Positions 1 through 6,879 are shown, counted from the stretch's first letter. The stretch is 9,048 nucleotides of DNA from JBHPGW01 sp042569785 (GCA_042569785.1 JBHPGW010000092.1:1-9048); one strand, 5' to 3'. Notes: generated from the sequence alone by a model not told the origin. Numbers and translations: made by a program.

Positions 1-321
1 GATCGTTCTGAAATTGGTCAGCATACCGCCGAGCCATCTGGTCGAAACGTAGTGCATACCGCACTGCTCAGCTGCCGACTCTACCGCTTTTTGCGCCTGA
101 CGCTTGGTCCCGACAAAAACCACGTCTTTGCCCGATGCGACGACCTCGACAAGCATCTTCTTGGCGATAAGCAGATTCCTGAGAGTCTGCTTAACATCGA
201 TAATATGTATTTTGCCTCTCTTGGCAAAAATATATGGTTTCATCCTGGGATTCCAACGACTCACGCCATGCCCAAAATGAACACCTGCGTTAATTAGTTC
301 ACGTGCCAATTCTTTAGCCAC
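1..321 (-). CDS. rpsB: 30S ribosomal protein S2, N-terminal part (cut by window edge)
   Basis: Structural protein of the small ribosomal subunit. The first 107 codons are present and the rest lies beyond the left edge. The translation begins VAKELARELINAGVHFGHG and continues with SRWNPRMKPYIF, IHIIDVKQT, VVFVGTKRQAQKAVE and RWLGGMLTNFRTI. These are the signature blocks of S2, including the GVHFGH and RWLGGMLTN motifs. The start is GTG at 321-319. It is chosen because a full GGAGGT Shine-Dalgarno (327-332) sits 5 bases upstream and the N-terminus matches the usual S2 start. It is transcribed away from thiC from its own promoter (388-416). tsf often follows rpsB but would lie outside this window. 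The identification is secure. Confidence 0.97.
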   Translation of the reverse strand, partial: MAKELARELINAGVHFGHGVSRWNPRMKPYIFAKRGKIHIIDVKQTLRNLLIAKKMLVEVVASGKDVVFVGTKRQAQKAVESAAEQCGMHYVSTRWLGGMLTNFRTI

Positions 322-387
322 AAAAAACCTCCAAACATTATTCCAAAACCTTACCCTGCCTGCAACACGCAGACAGCCGAAACACAA

Positions 388-416
388 AAAATAGCGTAAT
401 TTTAAAAAAAAGTCAA
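388..416 (-). promoter_or_regulatory. sigma70-type promoter of rpsB
   Basis: On the minus strand, TTGACT (411-416) and TATTTT (388-393) are separated by exactly 17 bases. This places a start of transcription near 381 and gives an untranslated leader of about 60 bases before the GTG of rpsB. The spacer and flanks are A/T-rich. This is the best housekeeping promoter in the window. Confidence 0.75.
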
Positions 417-481
417 GAATTTTTGAAAAATATAAAAATATTCGTTTTTTCTCCGCCAAACCTTACAAATGCTCTCTTTGC

Positions 482-509
482 TTGCCATTGGCGCTAAATG
501 TGCTATACT
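482..509 (+). promoter_or_regulatory. probable extended -10 promoter of thiC
   Basis: TTGCCA (482-487) and TATACT (504-509) are 16 bases apart. A TG dinucleotide at 501-502 gives the extended form TGCTATACT. Transcription would start near 516, leaving a leader of about 90 bases before thiC. That leader contains the 34-bp element at 559-592. Confidence 0.6.
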
Positions 510-558
510 TAAATCCAGATAGGCTAAGAAAACGTATTTTTATCCGTAAAAAACAAAC

Positions 559-592
559 AAAAAAAGCCCTAAGCGCAAGCGCCGGGACAAAA
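559..592 (+). repeat. 34-bp dispersed element, copy 1 (thiC leader)
   Basis: This stretch is identical over 34 bases to 8779-8812. Both copies lie on the same strand, shortly upstream of a start codon (14 bases before thiC here). The core AGCCCTAAGCGCAAGCGCC is preceded by seven A and followed by GGGACAAAA. It can fold as CCC/GGG around GCG-CAAG-CGC. Read on the minus strand, the same hairpin would be followed by seven T, as in an intrinsic terminator. I recall similar AGCC-type GC-rich intergenic repeats in planctomycete genomes, but could not compare them here. Confidence 0.8.
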
Positions 593-606
593 ACAAAGGG
601 AACAAA

Positions 607-1923
607 ATGGCAACACAACTGCAGATCGCAAAAACCGGAACCATAACAGACCAGGTCAAATATGTCGCGCAGATCGAAAACCTCGATCCCGAATTTATTC
701 GCGATGAATTGGCCGAGGGAAGGCTTGTAATACCCGCAAATAAAATTCACCTCGAAGCGAATCTAAAACCCGCCGGCATTGCCAGAATACTAACTACCAA
801 AGTAAACGCCAATCTCGGTACCAGTTCGGCAAGCTCATCCATTGAAACAGAACTCGATAAAATGGCCGCCGCCCTTGAAGTAGGCGCCGACGCGATTATG
901 GATCTAAGCACAGGGGCAAACCTCGATGAAACCAGGCATCAACTGCTGGCCGAATGCCCCGTACCTTTCGGCACCGTGCCGATCTATCAGGTGATCGAAG
1001 GACGTAATGTCGAAGACATAAACGCTAAGATCTTTCTCGACACGATCGAAAAACAAGCCGCTCAGGGTGTAGACTTTTTCACTATCCACGCCGGACTACT
1101 AAGAGAACACCTGCCGCTGCTTCAAAACCGAATCGCCGGTATCGTTAGTAGAGGCGGAGCGCTGTTAGCAAAATGGATGATGTACCACAACAAACAAAAT
1201 CTGCTCTACGATATGTTCGACGACCTTTGCGATTGTATGCTCGAATACGACGTCTGCTTCTCGCTCGGTGACGGCCTAAGGCCAGGCTGCATCGCCGACG
1301 CTACCGACGAAGCGCAAATAGCCGAACTAAGAACCTTAGGCGAACTGACGCAAAGAGCACAGGAAAAAGGCTGCCAGGTAATGGTAGAAGGCCCTGGACA
1401 TGTACCTTTCGATCAGATCCAATACAACATGGAAATCCAGCAGGAGATATGCAACGGCGCACCATTCTACGTACTGGGCCCATTAGTAACCGACATCGCA
1501 CCAGGCTACGACCACATAACATCAGCTATTGGCGGAACCGCAGCAGCTTTCTACGGAGCGTCATTTTTGTGTTACGTCACGCCGAGAGAACATCTGGGCC
1601 TGCCAAATGCTGACGACGTAAGAGCTGGAGTAGTAGCCTCAAAGATCGCCGCCCACGCCGCCGATATTGCAAGAGGATTAAAAGGCGCTGCCGACCGTGA
1701 CAACAGACTTAGCACAGCAAGAAGCAACCTCGACTGGAAAACACATTTAGCTGAATCACTCGACCCACAAACCGCAGAAAAAATGTACGACCAGGCCTGC
1801 AAAAACGCAAACAAAGACCTGGCTTTGGAAGATTACTGCACAATGTGCGGAAAAAACTGGTGCTCAGTAAGAATAAACAAAGAAATAAGAAAAGCAACAA
1901 AAACCCCAATAAAAACAAAATAA
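607..1923 (+). CDS. thiC: phosphomethylpyrimidine synthase ThiC
   Basis: Radical SAM enzyme that converts aminoimidazole ribotide to hydroxymethylpyrimidine phosphate, the pyrimidine half of thiamine, in the cytosol. The protein has 438 residues and is the short bacterial form. The C-terminal CX2CX4C cluster motif (C411, C414, C419; CTMCGKNWC) binds the 4Fe-4S centre. H265 in VEGPGHVP and H329 in PREHLGLP match the two metal-binding histidines known in Caulobacter ThiC, with the same 64-residue spacing. Other family blocks are NLGTSS (69-74), MDLSTG (98-103), GDGLRPG (221-227) and GYDHITSAIGG (300-310). ATG 607 is preceded by a weak AAAGGGA ribosome site. No other thiamine gene is adjacent. 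The leader carries the 34-bp element and no recognisable TPP riboswitch. The identification is secure. Confidence 0.97.
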   Translation: MATQLQIAKTGTITDQVKYVAQIENLDPEFIRDELAEGRLVIPANKIHLEANLKPAGIARILTTKVNANLGTSSASSSIETELDKMAAALEVGADAIMDLSTGANLDETRHQLLAECPVPFGTVPIYQVIEGRNVEDINAKIFLDTIEKQAAQGVDFFTIHAGLLREHLPLLQNRIAGIVSRGGALLAKWMMYHNKQNLLYDMFDDLCDCMLEYDVCFSLGDGLRPGCIADATDEAQIAELRTLGELTQRAQEKGCQVMVEGPGHVPFDQIQYNMEIQQEICNGAPFYVLGPLVTDIAPGYDHITSAIGGTAAAFYGASFLCYVTPREHLGLPNADDVRAGVVASKIAAHAADIARGLKGAADRDNRLSTARSNLDWKTHLAESLDPQTAEKMYDQACKNANKDLALEDYCTMCGKNWCSVRINKEIRKATKTPIKTK

Positions 1924-1945
1924 TCCCAACCCACCTATCGGTTTT

Positions 1946-1992
1946 GTCATTCCTGCCAAGGGCCTCTGCCCGCGAAGGTGGTGCAAGAATCC
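1946..1992. repeat. degenerate copy of nested-palindrome intergenic repeat
   Basis: Begins GTCATTCCTGCCAAG and ends GAATCC, matching the outline of the better-preserved copy at 7181-7230, including the central GCGAAGG. A short GGGC-CTCT-GCCC hairpin is visible at 1960-1971. It fills most of the 86-base gap between the convergent ends of thiC and the protease gene. It may serve as a weak bidirectional terminator there, although it lacks a clear T-tract. Confidence 0.6.
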
Positions 1993-2009
1993 TTTTCTTT
2001 AGACACTGT

Positions 2010-3986
2010 TCACTTTGTTCTCGGAGCCGTTTTAGCCCCTCTTGCAAGGTATATGAATTTCTTCGGATTGATGATTTTCGCACCGTTTTTCTTCGTAAAG
2101 GCCGATTTAAAAAGAAGTTCGCGCATCTGTTCAGGTGAAAGCTCCGGATTTACCTGCCAGCCCATTGCCAGCACACCAGCACAATAGGGAATTGCCCGAC
2201 TCAACCCACCTCGTCCAGCATACTGATAGCCAGGTACGCCTCCATCTTCGGCAGCTGTTCGGGGAGACGATGGGACAAAAATAGTATTATCATTGGGAGA
2301 AAATCTAAGTTTTCTGTTTGGTGGAGATCCAGGATTGCACTGTGCAACGTTCTCCGGAGCCCTTGCATTGTACCAACATTTACCTATGAACCCGCGAATA
2401 CTATCATCGGTGCAGTCTAACACCATAATTCCCTCTGCATCCGCTCTGGCACAGGCTCTGTCCCACATCTGTCGATTTGCCCAGGATGACTGATTTGGCG
2501 ATGCCGAAATTGATACCACACGGATTTTTCCCGAGGAAGGCAACTTTTTGTTCTGTGAAATTATCCAGTCTAATGCCTTAGCAAAATAAGCCGAGTCCAT
2601 TTTCCACATCGGTACAGCAGCATAGTAAACTCGAGCATCCGGAGCCGTTCCACAATTGGTACCAACAAGCAGGCTTGTAACCAATGGGCCATGCATACTG
2701 CTTTCATCAGTCTCGCAACCCGTGTCGTGATAGATCACAATTTTTCCAGCGAATTCAGGATGTACCAGGTACGTGGGCTGGTCGATTATAGCAACGTTGA
2801 CACCCTTACCGGTAATGCCCTGTTGGTGTAGTTTGCGAACGCCAAGGCCTGGATTCAATGCATCGGTAAGAATTTTATTGGGATCGCTTCTATGAGGCAT
2901 TTTTGCTTGTTCGGGCCAAACCGTTTTTTGATTAAATGTCAGTGTAGCGATAAGCCTCCTTCTGGTAGAAAGGTCGAGTTTACTCATATCTTTCCATCTG
3001 ACATCATCGTATGGTTTGACCGATTCTATTGGATTGGCCGAGGAGCCTCTACGCTCACGAGAAATTTTCTTTGTCACGACGAACTCCATAATCGTCCTGT
3101 TCTTCTTGTGGATTTCAAACTGGAGTCCTATGTTTCCGTAAATGAGAAAATCTTTCCACTCGGTCTCCTTGAGCTGAAAGTCATTACCAAACGCTTGTTT
3201 GATTTTCTGCTCCGAGTCACCAATTCCCAGTCCATCGGCAAATTTGTAGAGGGGGCTTAGCACGTCAATACTTTTAACTTTATCGTCAATGATATTAAGA
3301 ATAAGACCGTCCACCGAAATCGAATCCCCTGCTTCACGCAGAGAATCCCCTTTAATTTTTCTCTGGCTTTTCAACACGTCAACTTTGCTCATGCCTAACT
3401 TGTAATCACCAACTCGCACCCCGGGCACAATTGTATTATTCTCGGAATGCTCACGAGCTTTTTTCTGTGTAACACTGAACTCCATGACCGTTCTGTTCTT
3501 CTTGTGAATTATAAACTGGAGGCCTTTGTTTTTATAAGTAAGATAGAGCTTCCCCTTGTCTTCTTCAAATTTAAACTTAAGGCCAATTGCTTGTTTAAAT
3601 TCCTGCTCCGAGTCACCTACTCCTAAGCCATTGGCAAATTTATAGAGTGGGCTAAGCACGTTAATGCTTCTAAGTGAATCGTTAATGAAATTAAAAATAA
3701 GACCATCGTCAGAAATTGTATCTCCTGCTTCACCTATAGAATCCCCTTTAGTTTTTCTCAGTCTTTTCAACACTTCATCTTTGCTCATGCCAAACTTGTA
3801 GGCACCAACTCCAACCCCGGGCACGATTGTATTATTCTTGGAATGCACATGAGAATTGTCCTGTGTGTTGGAAGCTCTAACAACAGGATTGTAATCCATC
3901 GGAAATAAAATAGCAACAATAACAACAACTGCGATTAATCCAAGAATCTTACGTTTTGAACTTTTTGATACAGGTCTGTTCAACAT
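2010..3986 (-). CDS. exported subtilisin-like (S8) serine protease with duplicated N-terminal domain
   Basis: The protein has 658 residues. A lysine/arginine-rich start is followed by a hydrophobic helix (about 13-30). VRA-S near 36-39 could be a signal peptidase site, so the protein is exported or membrane-anchored. Residues 51-182 and 183-314 are tandem copies of one domain of about 132 residues. The S8 domain spans about 380-650. The putative triad is D402 (VAIIDQPTYLVHPEF), H432 (MHGPLVTSLLVG) and S596 (GGLSRAIPYCAGVLA). The Asp motif is DQP rather than D[ST]G, and the usual AAGN strand supplying the oxyanion Asn reads VLDCTDD (522-528), so activity is uncertain. Seven cysteines lie in the catalytic part. 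ATG 3986 has an AAGGAG site at 3997-4002, inside the last codons of the pilin-signal ORF, which implies translational coupling. Substrate unknown. Confidence 0.8.
   Translation of the reverse strand: MLNRPVSKSSKRKILGLIAVVVIVAILFPMDYNPVVRASNTQDNSHVHSKNNTIVPGVGVGAYKFGMSKDEVLKRLRKTKGDSIGEAGDTISDDGLIFNFINDSLRSINVLSPLYKFANGLGVGDSEQEFKQAIGLKFKFEEDKGKLYLTYKNKGLQFIIHKKNRTVMEFSVTQKKAREHSENNTIVPGVRVGDYKLGMSKVDVLKSQRKIKGDSLREAGDSISVDGLILNIIDDKVKSIDVLSPLYKFADGLGIGDSEQKIKQAFGNDFQLKETEWKDFLIYGNIGLQFEIHKKNRTIMEFVVTKKISRERRGSSANPIESVKPYDDVRWKDMSKLDLSTRRRLIATLTFNQKTVWPEQAKMPHRSDPNKILTDALNPGLGVRKLHQQGITGKGVNVAIIDQPTYLVHPEFAGKIVIYHDTGCETDESSMHGPLVTSLLVGTNCGTAPDARVYYAAVPMWKMDSAYFAKALDWIISQNKKLPSSGKIRVVSISASPNQSSWANRQMWDRACARADAEGIMVLDCTDDSIRGFIGKCWYNARAPENVAQCNPGSPPNRKLRFSPNDNTIFVPSSPRTAAEDGGVPGYQYAGRGGLSRAIPYCAGVLAMGWQVNPELSPEQMRELLFKSAFTKKNGAKIINPKKFIYLARGAKTAPRTK
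3045..3440 (-). repeat. tandem domain duplication, second copy (protease residues 183-314)
   Basis: Second copy of the 132-residue block, ending near TKKISRERRG just before the linker to the protease domain. Within each copy there are two similar half-motifs: a GMSK-x-[ED]-V-L-K unit near the start and a G-[VI]-GDSEQ-x-[FI]-KQA unit about 60 residues later. Each block may therefore itself be an old duplication of a small beta-alpha unit. Confidence 0.85.
3441..3836 (-). repeat. tandem domain duplication, first copy (protease residues 51-182)
   Basis: Encodes the block beginning NNTIVPGVGVGAYKFGMSKD. The same block recurs exactly 396 bases downstream in the gene as NNTIVPGVRVGDYKLGMSKV. The copies stay aligned almost without gaps, sharing VLSPLYKFA, GDSEQ, GLQF, IHKKNRT and MEF. 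Similarity is also visible in the DNA, so the duplication is fairly recent. Confidence 0.9.
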
Positions 3987-3990
3987 ATGC

Positions 3991-4098
3991 TTAATTCTCC
4001 TTATACCAACTCGAAGTTGACAGCAGTATCAAAATCAACACCGTAATGATCATAATAATAACCAACAATTCAACTAATGTAAAACCTTTTCTTCTCAT
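3991..4098 (-). CDS. 35-residue prepilin-signal peptide ORF (short or truncated pseudopilin)
   Basis: This minus-strand ORF begins MRRKGFTLVELLVIIMIIT, continues VLILILLSTSSWYKEN and then stops at TAA (3991-3993). It is a textbook type IV prepilin N-terminus: basic leader, G|F cleavage site, the Glu at mature position 5, and one hydrophobic helix. The globular pilin domain is missing. A strong GGAGGG ribosome site (4106-4111) lies 7 bases before ATG 4098. The stop is 4 bases before the protease start, and the ORF's last codons carry the protease's ribosome site. It is probably translated, either as a real mini-pilin or leader peptide or as the remnant of a full pseudopilin. A prepilin peptidase and assembly platform would have to be encoded elsewhere. 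Confidence 0.72.
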   Translation of the reverse strand: MRRKGFTLVELLVIIMIITVLILILLSTSSWYKEN

Positions 4099-4116
4099 AA
4101 TAGCACCCTCCGCATC

Positions 4117-4136
4117 CTCTGAGTGCTCTGTGGCTA
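4117..4136. repeat. 9-bp unit repeat, two units (CTCTGAGTG, CTCTGTGGC)
   Basis: Two 9-base units followed by TA, related to the three-unit version at 7331-7359. It lies between the lptG stop codon (4153) and the ribosome site of the pilin-signal ORF (4106-4111). CTCTGTG-type intergenic repeats are familiar to me from several bacterial genomes. No function is known to me. Confidence 0.6.
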
Positions 4137-4152
4137 TTTTTTCTTTTGTTTT

Positions 4153-5259
4153 TTACGTTTTCATCGAATCGATCTTCATAAACGCTACAGGAGCGAAGAT
4201 GAATACTGGTAGCCAGGACCAGAATTGGGGGAACATTCGGCCGAATACCGGTTCGGTTGATAATAACTTGCAGATGAAAGTCGTTAGAAAACAAACCCCT
4301 ACCATTGTAAAGCTGGCCATAATCGCGGATTTCATCTCCTTGGGGTCGCGGCAAACGAGGACTGGCAAACAAAGCATTAACATTACAAAATTGATGATGG
4401 GTTCCGTCGCGTGAAAATGCATTTGCGAAAACAACTGAGCGATATCCTTGGTTTGACTCTTCTGAGATGCCAATTCGCGCAACTGTATCCAGCTTAGCAT
4501 CGACTTATTGCGCGACTTACGGCGGATCGGAATATCCCTTGCCGTAAGGTCACTGCTGTAAGAGTTTATCTGGATAACTGGCTTTAACGAATCTTTTTCG
4601 TGGTACTTGCCGTCTTTGAGCATCCAGGCGTCGGCTTTTTCGTCATAGGCAGCCGAGGGGGCTTCTATCCAGCCGGTCACATTCCAGGGAACCGGGCCGT
4701 CTTGTTTCTCACGGATAATAATCGTCGGCTTCAACAGGGTTGAGGTCTTTACATCAAAACGCTGCGAGCAGATCAATGAGCCTTCGCTATCGCCTATGAA
4801 CCAGACATCGTAAGATTCTTCGCCAGGCACCGAATCGTGGCTGCGCACCAGCTTATCGCTAAAAGCCGGTATCAAAACCTCCTGATCTATTACCAGCAGC
4901 CCAGTAAACAGCAGTGCCAGAAAGACTATCGGCGCGATGACCCGTTTCAAGCTCACCCCTGATGCCATCACAGCGACCAGTTCGTTAGTTCTTACCATCT
5001 TTCCGAGTGAAAACGCCGCCGCGACAACAGTTATCATGCCTGCGAAATCACGAAAATACAGCGTGACATTTAGAGCGTAAAAAACCAATATATTTTTGGC
5101 TACATCCAGAGAGCTAAGATCGAGCCTGTCTATATTCTCTGTAAACTCATCGAGGTTAACGAACAGGTCCATAATTACACGCAGGCCTATCAGCACGCCA
5201 AACGATATGGCATATCCTATCAAAAAATTCTTCACAACATATCTGTCGAGTATTTTCAT
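4153..5259 (-). CDS. lptG: LptG-like lipopolysaccharide export permease (YjgP/YjgQ family)
   Basis: Inner-membrane subunit of the LptB2FG transporter that extracts lipopolysaccharide and passes it to the periplasmic bridge. From ATG 5259 it has 368 residues, close to the usual length of about 360. It starts MKILDRYVVKNFL, typical of LptG. Three N-terminal membrane segments are followed by a periplasmic region (about 130-270) and three C-terminal segments (about 287-303, 311-332, 344-362). The conserved cytoplasmic loop motif TNELVAVMASGVS lies at 92-104. A GTG start at 5274, directly against the lptF stop (5275-5277), would add MLNQA. I prefer the ATG because its N-terminus fits the family, although neither start has a strong ribosome site. 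It is cotranscribed with lptF. The LptF/LptG family is certain; G rather than F is judged from order and N-terminus. Confidence 0.88.
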   Translation of the reverse strand: MKILDRYVVKNFLIGYAISFGVLIGLRVIMDLFVNLDEFTENIDRLDLSSLDVAKNILVFYALNVTLYFRDFAGMITVVAAAFSLGKMVRTNELVAVMASGVSLKRVIAPIVFLALLFTGLLVIDQEVLIPAFSDKLVRSHDSVPGEESYDVWFIGDSEGSLICSQRFDVKTSTLLKPTIIIREKQDGPVPWNVTGWIEAPSAAYDEKADAWMLKDGKYHEKDSLKPVIQINSYSSDLTARDIPIRRKSRNKSMLSWIQLRELASQKSQTKDIAQLFSQMHFHATEPIINFVMLMLCLPVLVCRDPKEMKSAIMASFTMVGVCFLTTFICKLLSTEPVFGRMFPQFWSWLPVFIFAPVAFMKIDSMKT

Positions 5260-5274
5260 AGCCTGGTTTAGCAC

Positions 5275-6879
5275 CTAATGCTTCAACAACTTCCTGTATA
5301 CGACGATCGCCAGTACCGTCAAAATTATCATCCCCGTCCACATCAACGCCACACCTGAGATCGCTTGCGAGCCGGGATTCTTAATAATATTTTTACCCAT
5401 CATTATACCCACTATCAAAATCGCAGCAGGCACCGAGCTAACGCCAAAAGCGCTAAGCAGATGCCCGCCCTTTTTGATTATCCCCAAACCGATACCGATC
5501 AATATCAGCGGCAGACATCCTGTCCCGAACACCAGTCGAGAATGAGTTTCGGCTTTTACCTCATTGAGCATCTTTGCAATCTCAATTTTAAGGCGAGACT
5601 GCAATCCCTTGAGCACACTGCCTGGGTTACCATCCATCAGCGAAGCCTGGGCTAATTTACCGGCATCGAGCGTACTGGCTCTCCTGAACTGTCTCGACTG
5701 CGAGGTCACTGTCTCACCTAACAGCAACCCACGGATCACCTTCCTAAGTGCCCTGCCGTGACTGCCGTCAATTCGATCCCACCGCGGATTATACATCTCA
5801 AGCTTAACGGTCGAGGCTGCGTCTTCGCCCTCGATACCGAGCCAGGCCCGCGAACATTTATACGTCTGATACAACTTACCGGTATCGGTCTTATACTCGA
5901 TTACCACAATATTACCTGACAACTCAACTCTTTTGTCATCACAAACGTAGTAATCATCGGCACGGATCTTAACAATACTCGGCGAACCGAAAAGCTTATA
6001 AAAACTTTCATTGGCATCGGCTGTCTTTGACGAAAGATCCGCCGCTAACAATTCAGCCGTCAACTGATTATAGGTATCAAAAGCTCCCCTGGCGATAGGA
6101 TAGAACAGCATCGGGTCGTTTACTATTTCCTTGATCTCACCGATCTTCTTGAACTTGACATCATCGCCAAGCAAAGGGGGAAACTCCTTGGTCACCGGCA
6201 GCAGTTCAAACGAGACAACGTTACCCGCAGAATCTATCTGATAGGTATCGCGAGCGGTTATCTGAACCTTATTAAACATACTATGCGAAATAAAATCGAC
6301 CTTCGCACTGCTGGCGGTAATTATCTTCTCGATATCAAGGCCGTCGATCTCTATGATCACAACACCCCGGAGCGTATCGGTTTCCATATCCGCATGGTCG
6401 GCGTAAAGCATATAGCCGCCGTCGGCGCCGCGGTAATAACCTTTACGCTGAATATTACGGAACACTATCTGCTTGGCATCGGCATGCAGTGATTTTTCGG
6501 CACGCTGGACAAAGGCCGGCATAACATGAAAACTCAGAACAATGTTCGCGATCGAGACGATAACCGCCAAAGCAAAACCAGGATAAACAAGAGTCATCAT
6601 ACTTATCCCGCTTGCTCGGCAGGCGTCGAGTTCGTTATCGCTTGCGAATCTGCCGTAAACCAGTGACGCGGAAAACAACGCCGCCATCGGCAATACGAAA
6701 GTCAGTATGATCGGAAGAAAATAGCCCAAAAGATGCATCATCTGCGCAGGCCCAACACCATATTCATGAACATTAGTAAAAATACTGCCAAGGCTTAGCA
6801 TTACCGTCAGCGCAACCGTCGCCAGTATAAATACACGCATCAACTCACGAAATATATACCTGTGAAGCGTAAATGTCAT
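5275..6879 (-). CDS. lptF: LptF-like lipopolysaccharide export permease with enlarged periplasmic domain
   Basis: Partner permease of LptG in the lipopolysaccharide transporter. It has 534 residues, against roughly 360-370 in E. coli LptF. Membrane segments lie at about 12-34, 50-75, 99-121, 449-467, 475-495 and 507-527, the standard 3+3 layout. The family loop motif is NELDACRASGIS (82-93). ETHSRLVFGTGCLPLILIGIGLG matches the conserved start of the fourth segment. The extra length lies between segments 3 and 4 (about 122-448), where a single jellyroll of about 150 residues is usual. That region is soluble-looking and rich in beta-type segments. ATG 6879 has only a weak GAGAA ribosome site. 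The TAG stop is immediately followed by the lptG start region, so the two genes form an operon. The family is secure; the choice of F over G is moderately sure. Confidence 0.88.
   Translation of the reverse strand: MTFTLHRYIFRELMRVFILATVALTVMLSLGSIFTNVHEYGVGPAQMMHLLGYFLPIILTFVLPMAALFSASLVYGRFASDNELDACRASGISMMTLVYPGFALAVIVSIANIVLSFHVMPAFVQRAEKSLHADAKQIVFRNIQRKGYYRGADGGYMLYADHADMETDTLRGVVIIEIDGLDIEKIITASSAKVDFISHSMFNKVQITARDTYQIDSAGNVVSFELLPVTKEFPPLLGDDVKFKKIGEIKEIVNDPMLFYPIARGAFDTYNQLTAELLAADLSSKTADANESFYKLFGSPSIVKIRADDYYVCDDKRVELSGNIVVIEYKTDTGKLYQTYKCSRAWLGIEGEDAASTVKLEMYNPRWDRIDGSHGRALRKVIRGLLLGETVTSQSRQFRRASTLDAGKLAQASLMDGNPGSVLKGLQSRLKIEIAKMLNEVKAETHSRLVFGTGCLPLILIGIGLGIIKKGGHLLSAFGVSSVPAAILIVGIMMGKNIIKNPGSQAISGVALMWTGMIILTVLAIVVYRKLLKH

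Noticed and set aside
559..592. Element read as a true intrinsic terminator on the minus strand
   Set aside because: The hairpin plus T-run shape is present, but no minus-strand gene ends there (rpsB starts on the far side and thiC lies opposite), so it is kept as a repeat and not called a terminator.
463..750. Minus-strand open frame antisense to the start of thiC
   Set aside because: It overlaps the secure thiC start, and part of it (VPALALRAFF) is just the translation of the 34-bp repeat. The same peptide appears in a frame at 8725-8961.
1709..2138. Open frames on both strands across the end of thiC and the end of the protease gene
   Set aside because: They overlap two well-supported genes and run through the intergenic repeat. 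The compositions are arginine/phenylalanine-rich, as expected for shadow frames.
2892..3260. 122-codon plus-strand frame inside the protease gene
   Set aside because: It is antisense to conserved protease and duplicated-domain sequence, with no ribosome site and no family resemblance.
3987..4098. Frameshift joining the pilin signal to the protease as one gene
   Set aside because: The frames differ, but the protease has its own strong ribosome site, ATG and signal/anchor helix, so two separate coupled genes explain the layout better.
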